64,000 nt of DNA, taken from positions 17,466 to 81,465 of the forward strand of contig QKYT01000046.1 in assembly GCA_003550305.1 (NCBI GenBank), read 5' to 3'. Positions within the stretch are counted from its first letter, which is position 1, and every line of letters begins with the position of its first letter. Origin of the DNA: Glomus cerebriforme (taxonomy: Eukaryota; Glomeromycota; Glomeromycetes; Glomerales; Glomeraceae). A program made the position numbers and the translations under genes. Shown here one piece after another: positions 12,601 to 27,263 of the stretch. The notes beneath the pieces were generated by a model. That model saw nothing but the letters and a program-made list of their open reading frames with translations, was not told the origin of the DNA and searched no databases.

Positions 12601-15600
12601 TCCTCTGTTTGTTCGAACTGGCCATCTAGCTGCAAATCCAGAAGTAGAAGAATTGCCATCATTATCATCTTGCTTCATTTTTCCTTTCGTCTTTTGCAAT
12701 GATTCAACCTTTTGTTTCCATGCATAATGAACTGTTTTCCACTCTTGTTGCAAGGCAAGTTCTTTTTGTTTAATATTCGTTTTTTGATCGTGTAAATCTT
12801 CCATTAATATTTTACGAAATCGATTGTAATCCAAAATGTTCTTTTGAAAAAAAGGATATTCTGACAAACTTTTATATATTTCATTAGTTTGTCCCCAAGA
12901 TCCAAAACGAATTAGCGAATCAAAAGGAATATCTCCCGTTTTTTCCTTGTTTTCTGAATAAATAATTTCCCACGTTGTACTCGGTTTAGTATTCTCTTCA
13001 TGTTCATTGGTTACTTTGTCGTTTTCTGGTGACGTATATTCTAAAAATACAGTTTCACCAATTTGATTATTTACGACGTTATGATTGACAGAACTAACAT
13101 TTGTTTGTTCAGTAGTGAGGTTAGACTCCATTTGTTCTACTTCAATTAATATGGCTTCTTGATGGAAATCAAAATTTACACGCTTATTCGATTTAGATTT
13201 TCGGTTTGCACGTGCAATAGTTTTTTCTTCAATGCGCCTTCTCTTTCGATCAAGAAGGCTTTTATAATGATCGATTTCATTTTCCACTTTCTCTATTTCT
13301 GCGCCTATAGCATTATAGTCAACTTTATCATCTTCCAATTGAGACGAACCTTCAATAATATATTGAGAAGAATTCGGTATATGTGTAACTTCTGGAATTA
13401 CAGATAAACTACTATTCTCATGGTTCGTTAGCTCACCAACATTATTACTATTAAGAGTATCTGAGCGATTGTCCAATTCATTAATTTCATCATGAGAAGG
13501 CAGTACATCTGGTGATTCTTCATCATAAATATTATTACTTATGTTGATTTTTTTAGAAGCATCAATAGGTTCATTGTCCTTTTTCGATATGTCAACATGA
13601 TATTCTACTGTATCATCAACTGCATCTGATTCTTCCATTGATTCAAGGTCATCGCTGCAAACAGAAAGTTTATTTTGAGATTGTGATGGCTGCTCATCAT
13701 TTTCACCTGAACTTAAATCCATATCAGCAGTTTGATCAGTAACTGTCTCAGAATCTGCAATATCATCTTTTAATTTTTTCTGTTCTCGTTCTTTTTCTTC
13801 ATTTATAGCAACAAGACCAGGTTCTATACTTCTCCAACCTGTCCAACCTCCTTTCTCATTATTGCCATAACCTTCACTTTTTTCATCTGCACTATTATTG
13901 ACGTTTCCATTTCCTAACCCTTTGAGAGATATTTCTTCTAAGTCAGTTTCGTCATGTACTGCTGTTCCAGTAGCATGCAAACTTTTGTCAACATCTGATG
14001 ACTCGGTTACATTATGTAATATTGATTCTTCGACCTGTTCTTTATATTGGTTTATTTCATCCTCGTTTTCACTATTATTTTCAACGCGTTTTTGTATTGA
14101 TATTTTTAGGGGACGTTTAGATGAAACAATACGTTCTAAATCTGGGTGTCGTGGTGAAGAACCTACTGAGTTTCCTGTGGAAGATCTAGTTTGTGGAGAT
14201 ACTGACCGGGTGGATGCTTTTGTAGATCTACTACGATGGTGGGAAGGTGGTGGTGATGAATTTATTGAAGATCTTGTCGACGGTGATGATGATCTTCTAT
14301 CTCGTTGTCTCCAATGATTATGCCTAGTGGCCATGAAATATCTAACATTTCTTTCAGATTCTCCAGATTCTCCTCTTGATAGAGATGCTTCATATCTTGG
14401 ATCATGTGGATCATCTCTATAATTAGGTCCAGATGATACACCAGTCCTACGATAATCCCATTCCCTTGGATACCTCTTTCTATGATAATCTCGATATTCA
14501 TATGGATCATCTCGTTCAAAATGTGGAATACTATTATTCCGATACGTTCGATCTCGTCTCTCTCTATCACGTTCTCTTTCTCTTTCCCTATCACGTTCTC
14601 TTTCTCGTGAATAAGGACTTCTTCCACTAACCCATTCCCTTTCATCTGGATATCTATAAAATTCTCGAAACCCATATTGATTACCAGGACCAGGTGAAAA
14701 ATATTCTCTATGAGCAGTTGTAGGAATTGTTGGTGAACTACCTGGTCGAAATCGAACGTCTCTTGTAGGCATAAAACGATCGTCATACTTCGTTCTTGTC
14801 TGTAAATAAATAACGATTAATATACAAGATTATTGAGTTTCCTTTGTTAAATTAAATACAATAATATCAATTTAAAAGAAGAAAAAAAAATCAGTTAAAA
14901 ACTTATCGTATTTTTTTAAATTACTTTGGTCACCCAGATTTTATTGTAAAATTAAAAAGGTAATCATTTTTTTAATTTCTACTCATCGTAACATAAAGCT
15001 TTGAATTAAATCCAAAAATCTAATAAATATTCGAAAATTCATTTTTTTAAAAAATATTTCACAACATAAAATCCGGATAACCAAAGAAATTAAAAATTCA
15101 ATATAAATAAATTATTTTTAATAAATCAAAAATTTGAAAATTACGATAAATTTGCCAAACTATTATTTCAATTATAATTCGATAAACTTTTTTAACTTTA
15201 AATACTTATAACTCAATTTTTATTATAAATAAATAAATAAATAATATAAAATATCTAGTCACCTCACTTATAAAACCAATTTCCGGGGATGGACCTATAT
15301 CAGGTACATTATTTCGTAACGGTATATTTCTACGTTCACCAAAAGATGAAGTGGCACCACCTTGAGGTATTCTATCCATATCATCATAATCAATCGGAGA
15401 TCTTTGTCTAGGTCTTGAACCTCTGTTAAGAGTTTGCGTTTGAGGTCGATCGTCTCTACATTATCGAAAAATGAAATAGATTTTTTATTAAGTCGCCGCG
15501 AGTATGTTATATTATTAATTAACGAATGATTCTGGCACAAATGAAATATCGATTAACAAAAATACCTTTCCGACGGTAATCTGAATCTTTCATTACGCTG

Positions 15601-15732
15601 TTCTCGATCCTCACGATCTCGTCTAAAAAATAACAAAGGTGCATTAGTAAAAAAGATTTATCTAAACAAAAAGATTGATTAAAAGCACCTTAACATCCTG
15701 ATGTCCTGTCCGGAGGAAGTGGTTGATTCCAT
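9661..15732 (-). CDS. NCoR/Snt1-type corepressor with two SANT domains
   Basis: Four exons, 15732-15689, 15622-15566, 15455-15263 and 14799-9661, give 1810 residues. A serine/arginine-rich N-terminus carries an alternating Arg/Glu run (about residues 160-185). A predicted coiled coil (KVENEIDHYKSLLDRKRR) lies near 595-625. SANT1 is at about 900-955 (DYWTFQEKEDFYELF, KKFGKIAEHL, YYYRNKK) and is preceded by the RQQAKFINNNR segment found before SANT1 in NCoR/SMRT. SANT2 is at about 1240-1295 (SYWNKREVSLFEQSL, VQVKNYYEKHF). The C-terminal 350 residues are Gln/His/Asn/Ser-rich and probably disordered. NCoR/Snt1 proteins scaffold histone deacetylase complexes (Set3C in yeast) in the nucleus; this role is inferred from family. 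The ATG at 15732 opens a short exon and is the only start that keeps phase. Divergent from CLU1, with 311 bp between start codons. Confidence 0.85.
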
Positions 15733-16043
15733 GACGTGTCAAAAAAAAAAAGAGAAATTTTACCAGTATAATACTTTTCCAAGAAATATATATATATATT
15801 TTTGATTACTTTTCCTTATAAGGATAAGCAGTTTTTAAAATTTAGCAACCGCAGATTCGGAAGGTTTTTCGGACAACAATGACATCGACCTGATCGGCGT
15901 GAGAAACGTACCTCGGCATTTCCCGAATTTATCTAGATTAGATAATCGCAAAAAATTTTTTTTTTTTATATAAAATTACATCTTTTGAATGCAGCTCAAA
16001 AAACATTCATTTTATAGAAAAATTATATAGAAAAGTATCTTCA
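15733..16043. promoter_or_regulatory. Divergent promoter region, corepressor / CLU1
   Basis: The 311 bp between two opposed start codons must hold both 5' regions. It contains an A-run, a TA repeat near 15787-15800 and a T-run just before CLU1. No clear TATA box in a sensible place is seen for either gene. Confidence 0.45.
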
Positions 16044-19000
16044 ATGGATTCTAATACTACACTTAAAGATTCAGTTAAAGAAACTGCAGAAAAGCTCGTT
16101 GAAAACATAGTTGAAGATACTGTGGTCGAAGCAGAAGAGCCGCACTTCACACTTACGATCAATGTACCACAACTACCTGGAAAAACTCAAGTTCTTGTAA
16201 GTTTGTTTGGTTTTTATTTATTTCGTTTTCCATACTAATTAGAATATATATAGGCAAACGCAAGTGAACTTGTACAAGAGGTTAGACAGTGGCTCACCGA
16301 TTCACCAGAAACAAGCATGTATACTTGTTTCTCACTTTGCTATAAAGGTAACCGTCTTGATGATTATAAGGAACTTCAAGAAGAAGGAATTACTCAAGAT
16401 TGCGAATTAGATCTTATAGAAGGTAGTATTATTGTATGTAATTCATATCAAATTTTAAAGTTATGATATTAACAATTAGTCTTTTAGAACCTTATACGGA
16501 ACGTGAGGCTCGTATTCACATTATTCATGTTAGAGAACTACTCGCCGGCCCATTTAAACAGAATACGTCGTCCGTTGGAATAGATCCTGGATTGTCGTTT
16601 TTCACAGCTATTTCTGATATTAATGGTACGTAGCAGAGGCTTTTTTTCGCGTTCACATAAACTACTGCTTTCTTATCTTAAACTGTCTTGTAGAAAAGGC
16701 CACAAATGAACAACACCAAAACAATGGGAAAGCCAAAGTAAATCCTGAAGTCCAAAAAACACCTTTTACGGATTATGATTTCTCAGCACCTTCATTAGCA
16801 AAATTCGTCCCTAATAATTTTGGTAGATGTTCGATCAAGTGCTTAGACTCTCTATATCTATCCGGCTGGAATCCTGTACCATTTGAACGTCGTCGTAGAG
16901 GTGCGAATTATCCCCTTTATGAAATCAAAAAGAATAAATGCTCTATTATTAATATATTAAGTATATAAATATTCAGGCGATCTTTTGTACTTGACTACAA
17001 CGACTATAGAGGGAGAAATTTTGCATATCACTTCAGCTATTAACGGATTTTTTGCCAACAAATCGACCATTAAAAATTTTGATCCAAATCCTCGCACGGA
17101 CCTTAAAACATATCATGCTCATTCACTTGTTTCCCTTCTTCAAGCAATATCTCCATCTTTTCGTGCCAATTTTAAATCTTTACAAGATTTTATTGCAATA
17201 CACCATCCTTTTGAAACCATTCCAGTTAATACTTGTTTCCCTGCTTACCCTTGGGTTGTTAGACAATCTAAACATATTTATGATATGGGTCGCGCAACTG
17301 AAATATATTTAAACTTAGGTACTGATGCAGTTGATTCTCTTCGTGACTGGAATGATGAATTTCAATCTCAGCGCGAATATCCGCGAGTTGAATTAAAGGA
17401 TCGTGTTTTACGCGAAAGACTTGTTAATAAAATCCAAGCTGATTTTACTGAAAGCGCAGTGAAAGGAGCAATTGCTGTTATAAATGGCAATGTAATTCCT
17501 TTTAATCCTCGTGATCCTGAAGAGGAACATATGTATGTTTATAATAACATTTTTTTCAGTAAGGCATTTGATACGAGAGGCACATTTGCAAAACTCGGTG
17601 GAAACGATGCGGCACATGTAGCAACTGGCAAAGATTTGGAAGGTATACGGACTGTGAATGCAATAGATGTCGAAGGATTATATACTCTCGGTTGTGTTGT
17701 AGTAGACTATAAGGGAATTAGAATAGTTGCACAAACTATTGTTCCAGGTTAGAAAACATCTTTTAAAAACTTATTGGTTCATAGATGTTATATTTCTCTA
17801 TAATTTCTGTTATCACGTAATACTTAGGAATTTTTCGGCGTCAAGACGATTCATCAATCGTATACGGATATTTCGATAATGGACGCGACGAGCCTAAATT
17901 ATGTTCTGATCCCGAATTCCATGAAATAGTTGGCAAGGCTGCAAGAGCTTTACATCTTGCCGAACACAGGTATAAAGAAAATCATTTTTTTTCTTATAAT
18001 GTTATAACTATTTCTGATCAAATCATGTTATATGATGTTTTAAATTCTTATTTACAAAGCATTATATATCACCTATATGTGATAAATGTTGTAGGTATTT
18101 CTTAGTGATATATATCTCTTAGATTTAAATTTTAAAATAATGCTATCAAAAGATATAAATATGACATTCATTATGATTTGATGTGGCTTGAATTTCTTAG
18201 GAAATTCAAATCAGACTTGGGTTATAAATTATTTTTGGTTGTGGCCTCATTAATAAATAATTACTTGAATATTGTAGTGTTTCCGATTCTAAAGGGACCA
18301 CTGTCAAACTTTATACTTCTCTTGAAACAAAGGTAAATAATGTCAAATTTTAGTATAGATTTAAGAAAATATTTTAACTATTTTATTTATTATAGGGTTT
18401 GATGGGAGACGATGGGCGTAGATATTTGTTTGATTTGTATCGTCTCAATCCCATTGATATTGAATTTTTGGAAAATGAATGCGAAGATAAAGAAGGAAGT
18501 AATCTACCTCGTTATCCTCACAAGTTGACGCTTTTTAGACCGGAATTGGTCGAATCTTATTGGGATCACAAATCGAGATTATGGCTTCAAGAAATAGCAA
18601 TTGCTAAGCAAAAGGCAAATAATTATTGGTTTTATAAATGTAGTAGTATAGATTTTAATTAGTTTTTTATTTAGGAATCAGAAGGTTCTAACCCAGAAGC
18701 TACCTCCTCAGATAATGAAGAATTTAATTTTGCGTTAAATCCGGATGTATTTACTAATTATAAGTTGCCCGAAGGAGAAGAATATGAAAAGACTAAGGAA
18801 ATAGACGAAGAGAACGTGCGCAATGCGTCTAAATATCTAAGGGATACAGTGATCCGAATGCTAGTAAGTGCGAATATAATATTCTTTCTTAATACATTAA
18901 CATTAATCAACATTTCTTTGATGAAATGATTTATGACTTAACTATCTGTAAGCTTAACTGTTTTTTTTTTTTTGGAAATTGTTAGATAATAGAATTTACC

Positions 19001-21093
19001 ACATTAGCTGTAACACCTGTTGATGGATCTTCACTCACAACGACAATGCATCGACGTGGTATAAACATGCGTTATTTGGGTATGATCGCAAATATTATGG
19101 ATGAATCACAAGATAAAAAGTTAGATCACGTAAAAGTAGGTTAAATAATCAGTTTTTTTCCTGATATTTATGTAAGTGAATTATATATTTGATTTATTTA
19201 TTTGTTTGTTTGCTTGTTTTTAGCATCTTGTTATACATGAAATGATTATAAGAGCTTCTAAACGCATTTTACGCGGTCTTCTTCGTGAATTACCATTAAC
19301 ATATGTCCCATATTGCATTTCACATTTTTTTAATTGTTTACTTGGCACTGATTATAATCCTAATCCTCAACCGATGGTGTCTGACACTACCATTGGTATT
19401 GATAATCCGACTTATGCCTATTTAAATCTCACTCCCTCTTTGCTTTTACAACAAATTCGTGATACAATACTTATTCGATTTCGTTATAGCCTACCTGAAA
19501 ATTTCATTAATGTAAATGTACGTAAATTACCGCTTTTGAGAGAAATTTGTTTACGAGTAGGTATACAAATTGCTGCTCAGGGATATCATTTTGTAAATGT
19601 AAAAAAGAAATCCAGGAAGAGACTTACAACTTTCTTACCAGATGATATTTTGAATATAATACCCGTAGTAAAGCAGGCAAATCCCAGAGTATGTTTAAAA
19701 AGATTTTTTTTTATAATCTATGGTAAAAATATTCTATTAAAAGATATTTAATCGAAATTGTATCAATATTTTAGAGTGTATTTGCTGAAGAAACTTTTGA
19801 AGCCGGAAAATTAAGCATTGCAAGAGGTACACGTTAATAATACCTACTTATATTAAACTATTTAGTTATTAATCTTCTTATTTTAAAGGTCATCGAGAAC
19901 TTGGTGTTGATTTAATGTTGCAGTCCTTAGCGTTACATGAACAAAGCTATGGATTTCTTCATCCAGCGACAGCAAAATGTTATGCAGCGTTAGCTTTATA
20001 TTTTTATCATCACGATGATACAGAAATCGCTATAGATTTTCAAAAGAAAGCAGTTGTCGTCTTGGAAAGGACTTGTGGTGTTGATAGCGTAGACGCAGTT
20101 CATAGTTATGTAAGTTGAAAGTTTTATATAAATTTTATACCTTTAATTGAATATAAATTATAACTTATGTTTTCTATTTTGTTCAACTTAAAGCTTCATC
20201 TTGGTCTTTTTGAAAATGCTGTTGGTAATACAGAATTAGGTCTTCGCTATATGAGGCATGCAATGTATTATTGGGAAATCATTTATGGTCCATTACATCC
20301 AGATGGTGCAACAGCCGATGTAAGTATTAAACTCTATTATTGTTAAATATGAAAGTTAATCTATTTATTCATTTAAATTACATTCTAGCAAAATGTTGGA
20401 ATTATGTTGCAAAATTTGAGGGATTTTGATGGTAGTGTTAAGTTTTTTGAACGTGCTAAGGATACAAATGAGACCATTTTTGGAAAAAATAATGTAATCA
20501 CCGGAGAATCGTAAGTTAAATCATATTTTAATTTATATTTCAAAATAAATATATGTATAATATGTTATTTTTTAAATAGATATCACCTATTAGCTAAAGC
20601 TTTGGCATTCGCTGAAGATTTTAAAGCGGCATTAATCGCCGAAAAATCGGCATACAATATTTTCCATGCAACGGTAAGCGATGCAATTTTATATAGATAG
20701 GTTGCTCACATATAATTTGTTAAAAATTATTTAATAATTTTTTTTAATTTTAGTATGGCGCTGATCATCAAAAGACGAAGGAAACTGAACTTTTGTTAAA
20801 GGATCTTACTTCAAATGCTGTTCAAAATGTATATAATTCAATACAGTAATAATTTTGTAATTTTTTTTCTATTTTAATTTCAACATCATTTATAATGTAT
20901 TTGTAAATTATTTTCACAGGCCAAGATGGCTTTGCTTAAGAAACAAGATAAACAACCACAACCACAACCACAACAACCACAGCAACCACAGCAACAGCAA
21001 CGCAAACCTACACCAAGAACAACTACAATTCAATTAAGAACCACACCACATCATCTTACTCAAGCTAAAAAAAAGAAATTATCAAAAAAGTAA
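16044..21093 (+). CDS. CLU1: Clustered mitochondria protein (CLU1/TIF31 homolog)
   Basis: Eighteen exons: 16044-16196, 16254-16422, 16488-16625, 16694-16900, 16977-17747, 17828-17969, 18278-18332, 18396-18614, 18675-18863, 18986-19135, 19224-19688, 19775-19826, 19889-20109, 20194-20319, 20389-20510, 20580-20673, 20754-20828 and 20920-21093. They give 1173 residues, close to the family's usual 1200-1300. Order: a ubiquitin-like CLU N-domain (about 35-120); the central CLU domain (about 345-600, starting at DWNDEFQSQREYPR and including FAKLGGNDAAH); an eIF3-p135-like middle; C-terminal TPR helices (about 950-1110, LALHEQSYG, HPDGATAD, GIMLQNL); and a Gln/Pro-rich basic tail. CLU proteins are cytosolic, bind mRNAs for mitochondrial proteins and keep mitochondria spread through the cell. 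The intron after 18614 appears to start with GC rather than GT. Confidence 0.93.
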
Positions 21094-21636
21094 ATAAATA
21101 ATAGATCTTAAAAAAAAACAATTTAACTTCAACAATTATATTTATTATCGGAAGATAATTTGTTCTTTTTTAACTTAATTAAAAGATTTTGGCTTAAAAT
21201 ATTAATAATAAAATTCAATTATTGTTTCGAACTATAAAATAAATTAAACGTGGATGAAGTTAGAAATCAATTTCCAAATGTAACCTCTCCCCAAATTAGT
21301 ATTATAGTTGGTTTTTTTTATTCTTCGAGATTAAGACGATCTATTCGTAACATATAAATCAATATTATGCTAATAATGCAGTAAACTTTGTCACTTATTT
21401 TTCGAAAACGTATCAAATTAAATGAATCTTTATAATACTGTAAAGTTAAACAAGCTACTATGTTTTTCTACAGACAAATTGGTTGCAGAATAAAGGAGTA
21501 AATAATATTATTTAAATGAAAGTCTGTTTTTAGAAAATGTATATTTAATTGCAAATAATAACAAAATTTCTATAAAATATTGCGAATTACATATATAGAT
21601 GACGAAAAAAAAAAAGATAAAAGTTCTAAAATTATT
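21094..21636. other. Convergent intergenic region
   Basis: The 3' ends of CLU1 (+) and the nucleoporin gene (-) face each other here. The DNA is AT-rich and no gene is seen. Confidence 0.5.
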
Positions 21637-24600
21637 CTAATTCATTATCCCTATAGTTTTAGTAAGAAAATTTTGTAAATTCCGTAAAACCACTTCAAAT
21701 GATTTTAATTCGGATTTATAAATCACACCCATATCCAATAATTTTTTTACTACACGTGTAACTTTTAATAACCTTTCAAATATTTCAGTAAATAAATCTT
21801 CCACATCTTCCTTGTTTCTATCTTCAGAAAAGAAATATGTAGTTAATTGAGATGTTGCCAATACAAAACTCATCTCAATTATAATAATAGATGATTTCCA
21901 AGTAATTTGCCAAAATTCTAAATCATTAATATTATTAATATTATTAGTATCAAGTATATATTCCCATAATTGAATTAATGTCATGCCGTGATCTATTAAT
22001 TCAAATAATGTTGCAATTGTTGCTGGATCTTTATCTGATACTTTCATCAATGGTTCAAAATAAACAAGTTGATCTGACCATGATGGTATAGACATATGAA
22101 AAACATTATGTGATTCTGTTAGATTGATATAAGTTGCTAGTATATTTCTATTTATTGATAAAAGTTTTTGTTGAACTCTTTGTAAAAATATATTCATTTC
22201 AGATCCTCCACTATCTGATGATGATGATAAATCAATATCCGGTAAAACATTTTCAAATGCTAATTTAATTCCACCAGATAAAAGAGTGGTTGATTGTTTT
22301 ATTTCTTCTGGTGTTAAAGGTATCATCACTCTTGAAGAATATTTTGGATGTGTAAAAAGATATGTCAGTTTTGCCAAAAGTATTAGTAAAGTATCATCAT
22401 AATAAATTAAACATTCATTTGCAAAGTCCAGTTCTTGAGAATTTAAGTGTATTGATAAATGATAAAATAATATTGTTATATATTGTATCTCCTCCAGCTT
22501 AAACATATTTGTCGGTAATTTACATTCCATTGCTTGTTGAATTTGTTTCCTATAAAGACCGATAAACCCAACAACGGATCTCAAGATAATGCTCAAGTCT
22601 TTTCTCTCAACTGTTCGTAACATAGCAGTAATAACTGCCAACATTAAACACCAAATTTTGTGCCAATTTTCTTCTAAATTAGGTTCAACTTTTCCTTCTT
22701 GTAATTCCGATGATAATCTATTATTACAAAATGCTGCCATGACACCATCTCTAAACAATTGCATTGCTCCAATTGGCAAATTTGCCAATGTCAATAGAAA
22801 ATATATTACTCCATCAGAAAATTTAGGTCGATTTTTCCATGGGACTGACATTGAATAAACAAACATATTTAAAAGTAAATTAATCATTTTCTTTTCCATA
22901 AGTATACCTAAACATATTGAGGGATATGGACTACATAATGGTTGTATTAGATATTCTAATAATGTCAATATTATTAAAATATCTTCTTCCCGATTTTCAT
23001 CAATATCATCTTTTTTAGTCATTGCAACTAAAAATTCGCATAATTCTGAAAGGAGTGACTGGCAACTTTTTTGAAATTGCGTTAGTACTTTTTCCTTGCT
23101 TTTTAATATAACATTAGAATCGTGAAGTACTCGTAGACATAATATAAGTGATTGCAAAATTGGTCGATAAGTTGTTGATGTAAAATGGCCTTCATCCACA
23201 TTTTGTATTGGATTAATAACACTAGTAAGAGCATTATATAATAATGTAACTAATTCAGCATAAAGAATTATTCTACCCTGAGATTGGTCTTTTGAGATTA
23301 TGAGTTGTTCCATTAAATGTAATAATAAATCTGCGAGATCATCACGTATAGTAATTTCAACATTATACCCACGATGAATTTCTTCCACAAGACGTTCTGC
23401 GGTCATTCCAAGTAACAACCGAGATATATCCTTTTTCTGTTCAGTGATCCAAAATCCATCAGATAGTATATAAGATGCAATTTCTATAAAATATTTCCAC
23501 GATTTAAAAAGAACCACTTGAGTGTTTGTTTTTGGTAAATAATGAGATTCTTCACAGGGTTGTTGATCGATTTGTGTAAATCTGTCAAGACAAAATTCTA
23601 ACATATCTTCTTCAAGAACCTCTTTAAGAATTTCTCTTATTCCTTCTGCAGGTAATGATTTAAGAAATTCAATACGACTTTTATTTTTCTTATCCCTCAC
23701 TTGATTTGTAAAAAGACAAAGTTCACGGCCCAACAACCGGAATAAAAAGCCTTTGATATTCCGTCCACAACGAATTTTTTCAACATTTACGGTTGACCTA
23801 CTTCCTTGAGATAATCCGATCAATTCAACTTCTTGCGGGACATTATCATCATCGTTTAATCTCATATGTAATATATCCGAAATATTATTCCATAGTTCAT
23901 TATTTTCACGTATTTTTTTTAAAATAATAAATTCACCTTTACGAACGTTTTCCCATAACGTACTTAGGAACCTTACAGCAGCAAGAAGTACTTTGGGCTC
24001 AGTATCATAAACTTTTTTCCAATCTTTCAAGAGTCCAATAATAACATCAATAATATTAACTGAAATTCTAATTTTCTTTTTTTTATCCGATTCTTTCCCT
24101 TTACCTTTACGATCTAATTGCATAGAAATTAAATCAACCCCTCCAAAAATTGATAATCCAACATGAACTTTTGTTGAAACTGTGAAGAAATCCAAGATAG
24201 CAACTCGTAAATCTTTAACATTGATTTCGGACGTAAATCGTTCTATAAATTTATTATATATAATTATCGTTTCAGCTTCATTTCCAAAAAGTCCACTTAA
24301 AGATGATTGAAATGGTATAGATCTATCAGCACATGAAAAAAGAAGTGTCATCAACTCACAAGATAAGATAGAAACTCCCAATCTATGTGGATATGAAACA
24401 TATGAAGAAATAATATTTATCAACCCTTTATTAAAGTTGACATTTGTCCTATCTAACATAGTTAATTCCAACCAAGAAATTTCCAAAGTTTTTATTTTGT
24501 GAAATTTAAATAATCTTAAAAGAAATGCCAAAGCCAATTCCAACAATGTATCTGATTGTTCAAAACGAGAATCGGTGGTTCTTTCAACATTAATGGAAAA

Positions 24601-27263
24601 TTTCTTGTTTCTTTTGATAATATAGAATAAAGGTAAAACATGATATAAACCTTCATTCATCATAAAATGATCCCATAAATATTCCTGAAGAGGATTTCGT
24701 AAAGAATCCTTTGATATATCTTTCGTAATATCATAATAATTAGGAAGTTTAGATCCCGGAGGACAACCTAACAAAATTTTATTGAAAACCGTCAAACACT
24801 TAATTCCGATTTGGATACGTTCTAGTTCATTTTTGTATCTCCATCGATCATAAGATACAAAAATAACATTCAAAATATAAGAAGTAAAAGAAAGAAGAAT
24901 GCTCTTTGAGTCATTCCATAATTCTTGATTCTTTTCTGAATCAAAATCATCCACATGATTAAAGAATTCAATAGCGAGATCTAAAACAGCTATCGTAATT
25001 GGATAACGACCTCCAACACATTCTTGATGTAACAATAAATGATGTAATTTACAAATAAATTGTGTGTTATCATCCATCCAATCATTCGAAATATTCAAAG
25101 TTAAATTTGGTAAAAATCCTGATTGTATAAGATATGATGAGATCCTACTTTTAAAATATGGTAATAATACTTTAATACACTGTAACCCTGCAGTAACGAA
25201 ATCTAGAACATCAGGAACGTTATTCATAACATATTCAATAACTGCAAAGATTGTAAATGCAAGATCATTGTGAGGTTTATTATCTTGATAGCATGTTTCC
25301 AAATGATTGAATATTTTTTCAATTAAATCCGGAGAATTAGATAAAAGTGCATATAAAAGTTGTAATATTTCCTTGATTCGCGATGTAGTTGGATCATCAG
25401 TTAAAGTAGGATCATAATCAAAAGGCCTTCCCTGTATTAAAGGAAACGATTCCAACATTTCCAAAAAAAGTTGCCATCCAGAATATTTGATATTCCATTG
25501 AACTAATTTATTTCCATTAAGTTGTTCAATTACATAACCGGGTGTATTTTCTGGAATTGTAAATACATCTTGATAAATATTTTCAAAAAGCTTGATTGGT
25601 TGCTTGGCATAAACTCTATTTTCGTTATTTATTACAAATTTAATTTGATCATCGCGAACCACAAAACAACACTGACAAAAATTTTCCAATAAGACAAATA
25701 TTTCTTCGGCCGAATCTCTATCTCCAGATAATGCAGTATATAATCGCATCAGTGGATGAAAATTTTGAGGAAACTTAGAAATCGCCCAATTAAATAAAGA
25801 AGTTCGTTTTTCATAAAGGGAGTCCTCCTTAAAAAATTCACTGCATGGACCACCTTCAACAAATACTTGTGCAAAACATTCTACTAGGAGTTGATGTTTT
25901 GGAATCTCTTGTATTTTAAATGCTTCAAATATTGAAATAAAATAAGTTTTAAAAATTTTCTTATATCCTTTTACGTTTAATTCTTCTGGTCTAAAACATG
26001 GTCCTTTAAAAATATTATATATAGAATCTAAAACATTTAAGCCATAAGCTTTTGCAGCATTTGCTGAAATCATACTATTAAAGTAACTTTCTAGATCTTC
26101 ATATTCATTTGGCCAATTTGTTTCATCATAAAAATGTTGTATATGTGTTAAATACGAAGCCCATAACCAGAGAAATATTCCATTGGACGGATCATTATCC
26201 ATGTTTAATACCCTCTCAGTAACTCTTCTAACATCATTTGATGAAGCCGCTCGTTTATTCTTTGTATGAACAGAAGGGAAAATTTCTGTGAAATTGAATT
26301 CAACTAAAGCCATTATGACCATAAGAATTTGAGTAAAATGATTGACTTGAGTTAACATATCATGTCCATTTGAGTGAATATGTAATGTAAGAAATTGATT
26401 ATATCCAAATTTTGTTTCCATACAATGAGTCAGAAATCTTATCAAATATTTATTTGTTGATTGTCGAGGAATTTGTCTTTTATATATCAAGCATAATAAT
26501 TCTAAAATTTCTATTTGTTCTTTAATATATTGACATGAAAAACCAAATTCTTTCATATTTTCTGGTATGAATGCTTGTACACCAATATCAGCCAATTCTT
26601 GAAATTGATCAAAAACTCGATCCATAAATTCTTCTAAATCAAGATTTTCCATAAAATCTTCTGCTGAATCATAATAATACCAATTTGTATCTCCATAATA
26701 ATAAAATAATATACTTAAAATTTTAATCACATTAAGACGCTCTTCATAATAAAATTCCAGTAATTTGGATAAATATTCTCCGTTATCCAATCGATGGTAA
26801 TTGTCATATTCTGATTCAAAGCTTTTCATCAGATAGTGTGTTGCTCTTATATTCAATTGAAGTGCTTCACTAGCTAAACCTTGTAAAGTACCATCATTTT
26901 TAATATTCGTATTATCAAAACAATCTAAACAAACTTTTAGTGATGGACTGTGAAAATTTATTATTTCTTTCATGGCATTAGGTGGGCAACGTACGTCTGC
27001 TTTTTCTAAAGCAAAACGCAAAGCTCGAAAAGATCTGTTAAATACAAAATAATAATTTCAGTTAGTAGTAATAAGAAACCTGCTTTTATTGTTTTTTATT
27101 ATTCTTCTAAGATTAATAAAAATTGCATCAATATAAAAAAAACCAACCGTTTATAACGATTTAATACCGCAGGGTTAACAAAAGGATCTGATAAATCTTC
27201 CGTAGCTCCACTTCCTTCCCCATTTTTACGTGAAAAGTTATTTAAAGATGATCTAAAAGACAT
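21637..27263 (-). CDS. NUP188: Large inner-ring nucleoporin, Nup188-like
   Basis: Two exons, 27263-27148 and 27034-21637, give 1837 residues, the size expected for Nup188 (about 1650-1850). The second exon is one uninterrupted 5.4 kb frame, unusual beside the many-intron neighbours. The protein is an all-helical solenoid rich in Leu/Ile/Tyr with no membrane segment or FG repeats. An N-terminal YYEERLNVIKILSILFYY block matches the Nup188 N-domain pattern, and a WDSF-like long helical C-terminus ends in conserved-looking Leu-rich repeats. A short basic GKGKESDKKKKIR loop lies near the middle. Nup188 is a structural scaffold of the nuclear pore inner ring. Nup192/Nup205 is the main alternative, since the two share fold and size. 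A profile search would separate them. Confidence 0.75.

Noticed and set aside
9661..14786. Many short frames on both strands across the corepressor gene (for example 13898-14317 plus and 14262-14786 minus)
   Set aside because: They are shadows of the long low-complexity coding frame and show only Ser/Phe- or Ile-rich text without domains.
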